64,000 nt of DNA, taken from contig LDJB01000002.1 of assembly GCA_001028815.1 (NCBI GenBank), forward strand, positions 62,001 through 126,000, written 5' to 3'. This DNA comes from Peptococcaceae bacterium 1109 (lineage in GTDB: Bacteria; Bacillota; Limnochordia; Darwinibacteriales; Darwinibacteriaceae). How positions within the stretch are numbered: the stretch's first letter is position 1; every line of letters starts with the position of its first letter. Shown here in pieces: positions 17,425 through 25,018 of the stretch. Under the pieces are notes generated by a model. It saw only the letters and a program-made list of their open reading frames with translations, was not told the origin of the DNA and did not search any database. The translations under genes were made by a program, and so were the position numbers.

Positions 17425-17438
17425 TGTAATCGTTTACA
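17425..17438. promoter_or_regulatory. LacI-type operator TGTAATCGTTTACA
   Basis: Near-perfect 14-bp palindrome centred on CG, 18 bases upstream of the first permease gene. The same motif recurs at 17564 and, as AGTAAACGTTTACA, at 60990 upstream of the paralogous LacI. The shape fits operators of LacI/CcpA-type repressors. Confidence 0.7.
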
Positions 17439-17563
17439 GAGAGGCGACAAAAAAATCCAACTAGTGTCTGCACCTTGCCCACCAGCCTATCCAATGGAAG
17501 ACATGACCTGCGCCCCCTTTCCAGAGAAACCTTGTGCCCTCGAGAAAGCTAGGTGCACACACG

Positions 17564-17577
17564 AGTAATCGTTTACA
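17564..17577. promoter_or_regulatory. LacI-type operator AGTAATCGTTTACA
   Basis: Second copy of the palindrome, 139 bases from the first; 13 of 14 positions are identical. Two sites at this distance would allow looping by a tetrameric or dimer-of-dimer repressor. Confidence 0.65.
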
Positions 17578-17819
17578 AATCATGGTTCATTAAGAAATGT
17601 GTATATGAACTAACACCACGAAATAGTACTTGATTTTATATTAACCGGAGATGTCTTCCATGTCAACCGCAAGTTGGCATTTTGTTATTGGCAAAAGCAA
17701 AAATTCCGATGGCCTAACTGTGGTGAGCTCTGGTTTGAGGAGCGCGGTTCCTTTCAAACTGTCTGTCGGTTGACATGCCGGACACGCGAACGAGAGGCCC
17801 CTTGAGCCTCTCTTCGTAC

Positions 17820-19109
17820 TTACTCCATACTTCGCAAAACCCCGCCCACTGAATCTAAGGCTTTGAGCGTTGCCCAGCCGTAGCAGTAGAAGAATAGGCC
17901 GTCCGCTCCGCCCTGCAGGGCTTGGGCGATAGTGTCTTTGATCTCTTCCTCAGGAATATCCCAGATCTGGATGCCGGTGAAGATTTTGCTTCTTCCAAAG
18001 CGTTCCTTCCCCCACCTTGTTTGGTCTGCCACAAAGGATACGGGGAGGCCCTTTTCCTGATACTCTTGGAAGCTGATGGTTCCCAACTTCAGGAGATGGG
18101 TGAGGAGCTGAAACACCCTTTCCTGCCTTTCCTTTGAGTCCTCCCCAGCTAACGCCTTCACAAAGGCTGCCAAATCGGCCCCGCCCCCTAGCTTGTGGTA
18201 GGGGAAGTGTTTCGCACCTTCGCAGGCCTTTCCGAGGGCAGCATAATCCTGGCCCAAGAGAGGAGCAAAGGACGGGGGCCACAGATTAAGCCAATAAGCG
18301 GAGTGAGCGCCTCTCTCCGTACGCCACGCCCTTACCGCGTCCCAAATCCGTTCCGCTAAGCGAGTGATGCTCCCGTTCCGGAACTGAAGCCACGCCTGGA
18401 GAACCTGGGAGGACGCTGCGTCTTCGAGGAGCTCCTCTAGGATGAGGAGATCCTGCAAGAACTCCTCCAAGAGCTTGCTAAGGGCACTTAGGTCGATGCC
18501 TGCTTCTTCCATACCCGTTACACAAGTGGGGCAAAAACAGGTGAGCATGCGCCGGATGGAAACGGTGGCCCCGCTCCAATCGGGATAGCGCAGGCGGTCC
18601 ACCAAGACAGCTCGGCTCCGGTAGCGCTCCATCATGTTGATGATTAAGCTCCGCACGTAAACCTCAGTCAAGGGATTGTTAGGGCACAGCCACGTGGGAA
18701 TGGGCTCGCCGGTAAAGGTCCGCACGCAAGCAGATTCAATATCTCCCTCAAAGGCAGCATTCAGTGCCTTAACCCACGGGAGCACTTCAGCGCCCTGCCT
18801 TTGCGCGGCTTCAGCAACGGCCTGCACGTAGTCTTCCCCAGCCTGGGCTTGGGGAGAAAGGCGGGGCCTAAAGGGTAGGCTGCTGAACCAGCCTGCACTT
18901 CCTGGGATTTCAAAGCACGCATCAGTATAGACCACTTTGTGAACTGGGTTGTGTTCCAACTCGCCACGGGGATAGGGATGGCGCTCTTCCAGGGTACCTG
19001 TTTCCGCGATGATGGTGCGGATGTGCGCCCTCTCCAGGATATTCCGGACTACGGTTTCTCCTCCCTCATCACGCACATCGTGGGGATGGATTTGAATGGT
19101 TAGCTCCAT
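17820..19109 (-). CDS. Uncharacterised, possibly TIM-barrel (glycoside hydrolase-like) protein
   Basis: 429 residues, no signal peptide. The beta/alpha pattern and several segments (ADLAAF near 315; LVDRLRYPDWSG near 175; a CFCPTC motif near 195; GGADGLFFYCYGWATLK near the C-terminus) recall uncharacterised glycoside-hydrolase-like TIM barrels. The two-cysteine CPTC motif suggests a bound metal or structural role. I do not recognise the family firmly. The only usable start is ATG 19109; the strong AGGAGGTG site lies 31 bases upstream, separated by a 7-bp hairpin that could bring it near. The gene stands alone between the GH172 operon and the XRE module. Confidence 0.65.
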   Translation of the reverse strand: MELTIQIHPHDVRDEGGETVVRNILERAHIRTIIAETGTLEERHPYPRGELEHNPVHKVVYTDACFEIPGSAGWFSSLPFRPRLSPQAQAGEDYVQAVAEAAQRQGAEVLPWVKALNAAFEGDIESACVRTFTGEPIPTWLCPNNPLTEVYVRSLIINMMERYRSRAVLVDRLRYPDWSGATVSIRRMLTCFCPTCVTGMEEAGIDLSALSKLLEEFLQDLLILEELLEDAASSQVLQAWLQFRNGSITRLAERIWDAVRAWRTERGAHSAYWLNLWPPSFAPLLGQDYAALGKACEGAKHFPYHKLGGGADLAAFVKALAGEDSKERQERVFQLLTHLLKLGTISFQEYQEKGLPVSFVADQTRWGKERFGRSKIFTGIQIWDIPEEEIKDTIAQALQGGADGLFFYCYGWATLKALDSVGGVLRSME

Positions 19110-19116
19110 ATCTTTG

Positions 19117-19135
19117 CGGGATCAAGGCGATCCCG
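19117..19135 (-). other. Hairpin between ribosome binding site and start codon
   Basis: Perfect 7-bp stem CGGGATC/GATCCCG with a 5-base loop, sitting between AGGAGGTG (complement of 19141-19149) and the ATG at 19109. Folding would shorten the effective spacing from about 31 to about 12 bases. Confidence 0.6.
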
Positions 19136-19334
19136 GTGAGCACCTCCTCGTTTATGTAGGAACTCCTCTTTTCACAGCAAGTCAGGCATCGAGCCTCTCC
19201 ACTTCTACCCGTCATTTCGGAGAAACGTGTTGCAAGGCACCAACAACCTGTTTCTATTCCTTATGCTAAGAATCCTGTCCTCCAGTATCCTTAGCTAGCC
19301 CGCAACAGGGCACGCGCTGAGGGTAATGTTTGAA

Positions 19335-19398
19335 GTCATATTTGTCATATCAGGGTTGCCATCTTCCTCTTTACATTATGACACAGCAATGATAGACT
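19335..19398 (+). promoter_or_regulatory. Promoter and putative operator of the XRE-ImmA-PIN module
   Basis: -35 TTTACA (19370-19375), 17-base spacer, -10 TAGACT (19393-19398), 23 bases before the XRE start. Repeats of GTCATAT at 19335-19341 and 19344-19350, and the inverted TATGACA inside the spacer (about 19377-19383), look like binding half-sites for the XRE protein and imply autoregulation. Confidence 0.65.
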
Positions 19399-19420
19399 AA
19401 TATCCAGAGGAGGCGAAGAT

Positions 19421-19759
19421 ATGCATACTCATTTGGGAGTTAATTTCAGAAGAGTCAGGGAGATTGTGGGATTCACCCAGGCGCAGGTTGCCAGGTACTT
19501 AGGGGTGGACCAGAGCTACGTCTCAAAGTTTGAAAACCAGGAGCGCGAGTTCAGCATGGAACTACTCATGAAAGCGGCTGAACTCTTCGGGTGTTCTCTC
19601 GATGCACTCGCCGATGCTGATGGTGATGTTTCGCCACTCCCAATTGCAATGCGCGCTGCAGAAATCCAAGATGAAGACCTAGCCGTCATCGCCACCATGA
19701 ATAAGTTGGCTTTGAACTTGCGCTTCATGGAAGCCTTGCTTAGGGAGGTGCAGCAATGA
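19421..19759 (+). CDS. XRE-family helix-turn-helix regulator
   Basis: 112 residues. The N-terminal lambda-repressor-like helix-turn-helix (LGVNFRRVREIVGFTQAQVARYLGVDQSYVSKFENQ, split across residues 5-39) is followed by an alpha-helical tail. The start has AGAGGAGGCG upstream. It overlaps the ImmA-type gene by 4 bases, so the two are translationally coupled. By analogy with ImmR/ImmA and with Xre-COG2856 toxin-antitoxin-like pairs, it probably represses the operon and is a target or partner of the adjacent protease. Confidence 0.9.
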   Translation: MHTHLGVNFRRVREIVGFTQAQVARYLGVDQSYVSKFENQEREFSMELLMKAAELFGCSLDALADADGDVSPLPIAMRAAEIQDEDLAVIATMNKLALNLRFMEALLREVQQ

Positions 19760-20508
19760 AACCAGACATTCAGCTGAATAACGAGGCCGTTAGTTTGCGA
19801 GAACAGTTCGGCGCTGATGCTAGCTCGCCCATTGACATATTCCGTTTGATCACTAACCACAACGAAATGACACTCACGTTTTTCCCCATGAGCGATCGAA
19901 TCAGCGGGATCTGCATCAAGTCTGGCGATGTCAAACTGATTGGTATCAACTCCGCATTAACCTATGGCCGCCAGCGGTTCACCGCTGCCCACGAGTTGTA
20001 CCATATGTTTTATGACGATGAACTTGCCGTTAGAGTTTGCTACAAAGACTTGCAGGGCATTGAGACAGTAGAACGAGAAGCCAATACATTCGCATCGTTC
20101 ATGCTGGCGCCCTATGGTGCACTGCGCAGCTTCATCCACAGCAAACTAAGGAACGGGATAAAAGAGCTCACTCTAGAGGACGTGGTGCGCATTGAGCAAT
20201 ACTTCGGCCTAAGCCGGCAAGCCACATTGGTGCGGCTCATGAAGGAGGGATATCTTACCCCTGAGACGGCAGCGGCAATGGAAACAAACATCCGAGCTTC
20301 TGCCCGGAAGCTCGGATATGCAATAGATCTGTATCTGCCTACCCCTGAAGATAGCCAGTACACAACCTACGGTAGGTATGTTGCCCTGGCAGAACTCCTT
20401 AAGGAGAAAGGACTGGTCAGCACAGGGAAATACGAGGAACTCTTGCTTGATGCGTTCCGTGGCGATATTGTCTATGGGACAAGCCCTGAGGAAGAGAGGT
20501 ACGACTAG
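19756..20508 (+). CDS. ImmA/IrrE-family metallopeptidase
   Basis: 250 residues with a zinc-binding HELYH motif at residues 79-83 (TAAHELYHMFYDD) and a downstream EREANTFASFMLAP segment (about 106-119) supplying the third ligand, the standard ImmA/IrrE (COG2856) arrangement. Family members cleave partner XRE repressors after a signal. The C-terminal part (about 150-250) is helical and unassigned. It lies between XRE and PIN genes and abuts the PIN start codon, so the three genes form one unit. Confidence 0.9.
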   Translation: MKPDIQLNNEAVSLREQFGADASSPIDIFRLITNHNEMTLTFFPMSDRISGICIKSGDVKLIGINSALTYGRQRFTAAHELYHMFYDDELAVRVCYKDLQGIETVEREANTFASFMLAPYGALRSFIHSKLRNGIKELTLEDVVRIEQYFGLSRQATLVRLMKEGYLTPETAAAMETNIRASARKLGYAIDLYLPTPEDSQYTTYGRYVALAELLKEKGLVSTGKYEELLLDAFRGDIVYGTSPEEERYD

Positions 20509-21063
20509 ATGATCTTCTTCGACACAGATTGTATATCCGCATTTTTGTGGGTAAAGAGAGAGGATCTCCTCGTTAAGCTAAAGCTCGGGCGCCTCATCTT
20601 GCCGCAAGCGGTTATGGGCGAACTGCTGAACCCATCGGTACCTCACTTAGGACAGCGCGCTCGCAATCTGCTCAGCGTTGGTCATGTCGAGACTATGGAT
20701 ATTATGACTGGTACGGAAGAGGCCGCTCTGTTCAAGCAAATGACGACCAAGCCCTTACCTGGCTTGAAACCAATAGGAAAAGGCGAAGCAGCGGCCCTAG
20801 TCCTTGCGAGAGCCCATAATGGCATCATTGCCAGCAACAACATCTCTGATATTAGCTACTATGTAAGGGAGTACAATCTCCCGCGAATGACCACAGGCTA
20901 TTTCTTAGGCAAGGCGTACGAAGCCGGACTCATTTCGGACAATGACGCTAACAAGATTTGGTCGGACATGCTGGCCCGGAAAAGGCTGTTGCCTTCGCCG
21001 TCCTTTTCCAAATACTATGCTGTAGTCTATCCCCAGGACCAAGTAGCGGCGGGTAGCCAATAA
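20509..21063 (+). CDS. PIN-domain nuclease-like protein (third gene of XRE-ImmA module)
   Basis: 184 residues. The acidic positions expected of a PIN fold are visible: D5 and D7 (FFDTDCISAF), E38 (VMGELL), E93 (IGKGEAAALVLA) and D114 (ASNNISDISYY). The fourth motif has N-N-x-x-D instead of the usual D-x-x, so activity should be tested. The C-terminal GYFLGKAYEAGLIS resembles DUF3368-like PIN proteins. It abuts the protease stop codon and has no own promoter. Probably an RNase effector or toxin controlled by the XRE/ImmA pair. Confidence 0.75.
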   Translation: MIFFDTDCISAFLWVKREDLLVKLKLGRLILPQAVMGELLNPSVPHLGQRARNLLSVGHVETMDIMTGTEEAALFKQMTTKPLPGLKPIGKGEAAALVLARAHNGIIASNNISDISYYVREYNLPRMTTGYFLGKAYEAGLISDNDANKIWSDMLARKRLLPSPSFSKYYAVVYPQDQVAAGSQ

Positions 21064-21131
21064 TCGCCTATACACGCTCTCTTGCTTCGACACTGCAACA
21101 GAGCATATCATGCACCGCTGAAGAACAAGCA

Positions 21132-22250
21132 TTATTTCCGCCTTCCGTCGAGATCACCGCCACCCTCAGGCTCAAGGGGGAGGTTTACAGGCCGTCTATC
21201 CCGGTTGGAGCGGTAGATAGCGGTAAAGATCTCCACCGTCTTCCGTCCTTCCTCTCCATCAACTAAGGGCTTTGTGCCATCGAGAATCGCCTGCAGGAAA
21301 TCTTCGATCTGCTTTCCGTGGAAGTAGGTTGTGGCATCGATCCCTGCAAAGAAGGCACTGTCCTCTTCCTGCCACTTCTTCAGAAGATGCTCTTCGCCCT
21401 TAATGGTCCATAGATCGTTGATAGGCGGTTCAGTGATGCCGGACATCCCTGCAATAAACATGGCCCCGCTGTCCGTCTGCACGCCGATGGATGCGCCGTT
21501 ACTCCCGTGGACATGTACCTTGCCATACAGCGCAGGGTTTTGGGAGTTGCTCACCACAATATTCCCCAGGCCGCCGTTTCTAAATCTAAGCACTGCAACT
21601 GCCGTATCTTCCACTTCAATATACGGGTGGTTAAGGTTAGCCCAGAAGCCGAAGACTTCCTCCACAGGGCCCATGTACCACTGGAGCAAGTCTAGTTGAT
21701 GGGGGGCCTGATTGACTAAAACGCCTCCCCCTTCCCCTTCCCAGGAGCCTCGCCACGGGTCAGATTTGTAGTATTCTTCATCTCGCCAGCCGAGCATGGT
21801 CACCGTCCCCAGAATGGGTGTACCGATCTTTCCCCCATCGATAGCCTGCTTCACCCTCAGCGCGGAGGGGTAAAAGCGCCGCTGGCTTACAGTGCCAAGG
21901 GTAACTCCGTGGCGCTCTGCCGCTTCAATGATGGCATCGCAATCCCGGAGGGAGGCGGCCAAAGGCTTTTCCACTAAGACGTGCATCCCCGCCTCACAAG
22001 CCTGCACTGCCCCTTCGGCGTGGGCGGGGTGCGGAGTGCAGATTACTACCGCTTCGATCCCCCCAGCTGCGGCCATCTCTGCTATGCTGGCGTAGGCTTT
22101 TACGCCGTATTGCTCGGCGAAGGCCTTAGCCGTTTCTGGACTTCTACTGTACACGCCAACAAACTCTGACTGAGGGACGCTCTTTAGGGCCTGAGCGTGG
22201 AGGTGAGCCCCTTTGCCGCAGCCAATGATGCCCGTTCTAATCTTCCCCAT
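21132..22250 (-). CDS. Gfo/Idh/MocA-family sugar oxidoreductase
   Basis: 372 residues. The N-terminal Rossmann fold has GIIGCGKGAHLHAQAL and the family signature VLVEKPLAAS (near residue 95), which contains the conserved Glu-Lys-Pro; a C-terminal alpha/beta domain follows. It oxidises or reduces a sugar or inositol derivative with NAD(P). ATG at 22250 is preferred, since AAAGGAG is 8 bases upstream; the GTG three codons earlier overlaps the site. It follows the zinc dehydrogenase by 30 bases, forming a two-gene operon. It converges on the PIN gene at 21063; the 68-base gap holds nothing clear. Confidence 0.92.
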   Translation of the reverse strand: MGKIRTGIIGCGKGAHLHAQALKSVPQSEFVGVYSRSPETAKAFAEQYGVKAYASIAEMAAAGGIEAVVICTPHPAHAEGAVQACEAGMHVLVEKPLAASLRDCDAIIEAAERHGVTLGTVSQRRFYPSALRVKQAIDGGKIGTPILGTVTMLGWRDEEYYKSDPWRGSWEGEGGGVLVNQAPHQLDLLQWYMGPVEEVFGFWANLNHPYIEVEDTAVAVLRFRNGGLGNIVVSNSQNPALYGKVHVHGSNGASIGVQTDSGAMFIAGMSGITEPPINDLWTIKGEEHLLKKWQEEDSAFFAGIDATTYFHGKQIEDFLQAILDGTKPLVDGEEGRKTVEIFTAIYRSNRDRRPVNLPLEPEGGGDLDGRRK

Positions 22251-22280
22251 CTTCCTCACTCCTTTCCATCGATATAAAGG

Positions 22281-23312
22281 TCACGGATTAAGGACCACTT
22301 TCATCAAACCAGGCTCCCGGTTGTAAAGCCGCCTAAACCACCCATCACCTTCCCTTAGAGGTGCAGTGGCGCTGATCAGCTCTTTGACGCTGATCCGCCC
22401 CTGCTTCATAAGGTCTAAGCACAAGGGATACTCCCCACTAGAAGCGCAGGAGCCGTGAAGAGTGAGCTCCCGAGTAACAACAGCCTGTAAAGGCAGCTCT
22501 ACCTTGGGGCTGACGTTGCCCACTAAGACTAGGTGGCCGCCCTTCCGTGTGGCCTCAACCGCAAGGTTTACGGTTGGCCCGATTCCCACTGCTTCAAAGG
22601 CTGCATCTACCCCTTGGCCACCAGTAAGCTCAAAGATATGTGCCAAGAGCCCATCCTGATCCGCCTTCAGGCAGCTTGTAGCGCCGAATTTCTCTGCTAA
22701 GGAGAACTTCCCGGCATCAATGTCCACAGCAATGATCTGGCCGCAGCCTGCTGTGCGGAGTGCTTGGATAATCAAGAGGCCGATGGTCCCCGCTCCCACC
22801 ACTAGAGCCGTGTCATTTAGGGATAAGGGCGCCCGGCTCACCCCGTGGATTGCAATGGACACCGGTTCTACCAGCGCCCCTTCTTCAAAGGACAGCTCCT
22901 CTGGGAGCGGATAGCAGATGTGGACAGGCACAGCCACATACTCCGCAAAGGCCCCATCTTGCCGGTAATCCCCGCAGGAAACCCCCAAGACTCGACGGTT
23001 ATCGCAGAGGTTCACTTGGCCTCGCCGGCAGTAGCTGCACTGGCCGCAGTAGATGGTGGAATCGAAGGTAATCCGGCCGCCCACCGCAAACCCCGTCACA
23101 TTGCTCCCCACTTCTGCCACAATCCCAGAAGCTTCATGCCCCATGATCACAGGCGGCTGGCGCCTGCCTGTGCTTCCATCTACCCCGTGCACATCACTGC
23201 CGCAAATCGCGCAAGCCTTCACAGCCACGAGCACGTCATCAGGCCCGCAGACTGGTGTAGGTACTTCTTCGTAGCTTAACTTGTGGTATTCCCGCAAAAC
23301 TAAAGCCCGCAC
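22281..23312 (-). CDS. Zinc-dependent alcohol/polyol dehydrogenase (MDR family)
   Basis: 343 residues from the preferred GTG at 23312. Catalytic zinc ligands C37 (AICGSD) and H59-E60 (MGHEASG); structural zinc cysteines at 89, 92, 95 and 103 (YCGQCSYCRRGQVNLC); the Rossmann motif VVGAGTIGLL lies near 180. It resembles sorbitol, threonine and other polyol dehydrogenases. The frame stays open upstream to 23450, but that part overlaps the ahpC terminator and has no homology, so I reject it. Paired with the Gfo/Idh/MocA gene; likely oxidises a sugar alcohol or sugar. Confidence 0.9.
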   Translation of the reverse strand: MRALVLREYHKLSYEEVPTPVCGPDDVLVAVKACAICGSDVHGVDGSTGRRQPPVIMGHEASGIVAEVGSNVTGFAVGGRITFDSTIYCGQCSYCRRGQVNLCDNRRVLGVSCGDYRQDGAFAEYVAVPVHICYPLPEELSFEEGALVEPVSIAIHGVSRAPLSLNDTALVVGAGTIGLLIIQALRTAGCGQIIAVDIDAGKFSLAEKFGATSCLKADQDGLLAHIFELTGGQGVDAAFEAVGIGPTVNLAVEATRKGGHLVLVGNVSPKVELPLQAVVTRELTLHGSCASSGEYPLCLDLMKQGRISVKELISATAPLREGDGWFRRLYNREPGLMKVVLNP

Positions 23313-23437
23313 TCCATCCACCCCTATCCTTGGTTGTTTTCCGCCGTCCCTCCGTAGCACTTTGCTGTACTCCTTTCGGCACATACCACGCCTTCCCTGC
23401 TCCTTGGGGTGAGTCCTTTGAGCTGCAGCGTGGAATA

Positions 23438-23465
23438 GAAAAAGGGCCACCTTTCAGTGACCCTT
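23438..23465 (-). terminator. Terminator of ahpC
   Basis: Stem AAGGG-CAC/GTG-CCCTT with one mismatch and a 6-base loop (23442-23465), followed on the minus strand by TTTTTC. It lies about 18 bases past the ahpC stop and upstream of the dehydrogenase start. Confidence 0.8.
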
Positions 23466-23482
23466 GCATAATTGCTGTATGT

Positions 23483-24046
23483 TTATAGCTTACCTACCAA
23501 ATCAATCCCTGGTTTGAGGGTAGCCGACCCTGGGCGCCAATTTGCAGGGCAGACCTGGTCGCCATTTTCCGCGACAAACTGCGCGGCCTGCACCTTGCGG
23601 AGGAGTTCCCTGGCATCTCGGCCAATGCTGTTGTCATGGATTTCGTACGCCACGACCTTGCCTTCCGGGTTAATCACGAAGCTGCCCCGCAAAGCCATCC
23701 CTTCATCCTCTATGTAAACCCCAAACTCCCGGCAGAGCTTGCCTGTTGGGTCTGCAAGCATGGGATATTTCACCTGCCTGATGGTTTCCGAGGCATCGTA
23801 CCAGGCCTTGTGGACAAAGTGGCTGTCGGTGGACACGGCATAGACCTCAGTGTTGATGCTCTGGAACTCTTCGTAGAGGCCTGCTAAATCGCTCAGCTCT
23901 GTTGGGCATACAAACGTAAAATCCGCAGGATAAAAGACCATGACCGACCATTTACCCAACAGGTCTGCCTTGCTGATATCTCTAAACTCGCCTTCTACGA
24001 AGGCCTTCACTTGAAAGTCGCTGATTTCCTTGCCGATGAGTGACAT
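23483..24046 (-). CDS. ahpC: Alkyl hydroperoxide reductase subunit C (peroxiredoxin)
   Basis: 187 residues, a typical 2-Cys peroxiredoxin. Peroxidatic Cys47 sits in DFTFVCPTEL and the resolving Cys near residue 168 in DQVCPANWRPG. It reduces hydrogen peroxide and organic peroxides in the cytoplasm. The ATG at 24046 has GGAGG 7 bases upstream; the ATG two codons earlier is too close to that site. No ahpF or thioredoxin-reductase gene is adjacent, so the reductant is encoded elsewhere. Monocistronic, with own promoter and terminator. Confidence 0.96.
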   Translation of the reverse strand: MSLIGKEISDFQVKAFVEGEFRDISKADLLGKWSVMVFYPADFTFVCPTELSDLAGLYEEFQSINTEVYAVSTDSHFVHKAWYDASETIRQVKYPMLADPTGKLCREFGVYIEDEGMALRGSFVINPEGKVVAYEIHDNSIGRDARELLRKVQAAQFVAENGDQVCPANWRPGSATLKPGIDLVGKL

Positions 24047-24087
24047 GTGCATTCCTCCATCTCTTTTTAGTATTTATAACCGTTACT

Positions 24088-24116
24088 ATTATAATAGAGG
24101 ACGGGACTGTTGTAAA
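24088..24116 (-). promoter_or_regulatory. Promoter of ahpC
   Basis: On the minus strand: -35 TTTACA (complement of 24111-24116), exactly 17 bases, then -10 TATAAT (complement of 24088-24093). The -10 lies in the perfect palindrome CTATTATAATAG (24085-24097 region). A peroxide-sensing repressor could bind here, but the sequence does not clearly match a PerR box. Confidence 0.75.
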
Positions 24117-24139
24117 GCCCCCTCACTGAACACGACAAA

Positions 24140-24157
24140 GCCCGGCAGCTGCCGGGC
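24140..24157 (-). terminator. Terminator of the 24-28 kb transporter operon
   Basis: Perfect 18-bp palindrome GCCCGGCAGCTGCCGGGC, 17 bases after the MalG-type stop; the minus strand continues TTTGTCGTG. Strong stem, short T tract. Confidence 0.7.
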
Positions 24158-24174
24158 CTGTGTTTGTGTGTTTC

Positions 24175-25005
24175 CTACTTGTTCATCCCAGAGAACTGAA
24201 TCCCTTGAATGAAGAAACGCTGTGCCATAAAGAGGATGATAATCATAGGTAAAGTAGCCGTTACCACCGCAGCCATCATGGTGTTCCACTGGATGTTGCG
24301 GTACAGCCTGAAGTCTGCCAAACCCACGGAGAGCACTTTCCAGCGGTCGCTTTGGATGACTATAAGGGGCCACACTAAGCTGTTCCACTGGCTGACCAGA
24401 GTCATCACCGCGGTTGTGGCGAGAGCAGGCTTGGACATGGGGAGCATCACCCGGGTCCAGATGGTGAAGTAGCCTGCCCCATCAATCTTTGCCGCATCTT
24501 CTAAATCACCGGGGATGCTCATAAGGTACTGGCGCACCAAGAACGTCCCCAAAGCGCTTCCAAAGATGAAGGGCAAGATCAAACCGCTAATGGAATCTAC
24601 AAGCCCTAGCTCGAGCACGATGATATACGATGGGATCAGCGTCACCGTGCTCGGGATCATCATTGTAGCTAGGTATAGGTAGAAGATAGCATCCCGCCCA
24701 GGGAAGCGCAGCCGGGCGAAGGCATAACCGGCCATGGAGCAGCAGATAATCTGCCCTAAAGTGACGGTGCATGCCACGATCACCGTGTTCAGCAAGTATC
24801 TTCCTACCTTAAAACTGCTCCAAGCAACCTGGTAGTTTTCCCACATGGGCTGCGCGGGGAAGATGTTGAATCCCCGGAACACCTCATCAAGATGCTTGAT
24901 GGAGGTGGAAAACTGCCAGATTAAGGGGAACAAGTAGACAAAGAGAATCAAGAATACAAGTGCATAGAGGAAGACTCTCATCAGGGAATGGGCTGCCCGA
25001 GACAT
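24175..25005 (-). CDS. CUT1 sugar ABC transporter permease (MalG type)
   Basis: 276 residues from ATG 25005, which has AAGGGGG 8 bases upstream; the longer frame to 25083 overlaps the previous gene and is not homologous. Six predicted spans, EAA loop DAAKIDGAGYFTIWTRV, C-terminus IQGIQFSGMNK. Last gene of the operon LacI, binding protein, MalF, MalG. Confidence 0.93.
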   Translation of the reverse strand: MSRAAHSLMRVFLYALVFLILFVYLFPLIWQFSTSIKHLDEVFRGFNIFPAQPMWENYQVAWSSFKVGRYLLNTVIVACTVTLGQIICCSMAGYAFARLRFPGRDAIFYLYLATMMIPSTVTLIPSYIIVLELGLVDSISGLILPFIFGSALGTFLVRQYLMSIPGDLEDAAKIDGAGYFTIWTRVMLPMSKPALATTAVMTLVSQWNSLVWPLIVIQSDRWKVLSVGLADFRLYRNIQWNTMMAAVVTATLPMIIILFMAQRFFIQGIQFSGMNK

Positions 25006-25018
25006 CACTAATTCCCCC

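Larger units (their letters stand above)
17407..17819. promoter_or_regulatory. 413-base control region of the GH172 operon, no gene
   Basis: The gap between the GH172 operon and the next gene upstream has no convincing coding frame. It holds two LacI-type operators (listed separately), a spaced inverted repeat CATGTCAACCG (17659-17669) / CGGTTGACATG (17767-17777), and a hairpin GAGAGGC/GCCTCTC (17792-17812) just past the stop of the 17820 gene that may be a weak terminator. I do not see a confident -35/-10 pair. Confidence 0.5.
19110..19420. promoter_or_regulatory. 311-base divergent control region (TIM-barrel gene / XRE module)
   Basis: No gene seen. At its left end (- strand) lie the hairpin 19117-19135 and the ribosome binding site 19141-19149 of the 17820 gene. 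At its right end (+ strand) lie the XRE-module promoter and its candidate operator repeats. The middle part, about 19160-19330, shows nothing recognisable. Confidence 0.5.

Noticed and set aside
22281-23450. 46-codon N-terminal extension of the zinc dehydrogenase
   Set aside because: It overlaps the ahpC terminator and lies ahead of the normal MDR start; no family similarity.
24085-24097. PerR box at the ahpC promoter
   Set aside because: The palindrome CTATTATAATAG mostly reflects the -10 element and does not match the PerR consensus over its full length.
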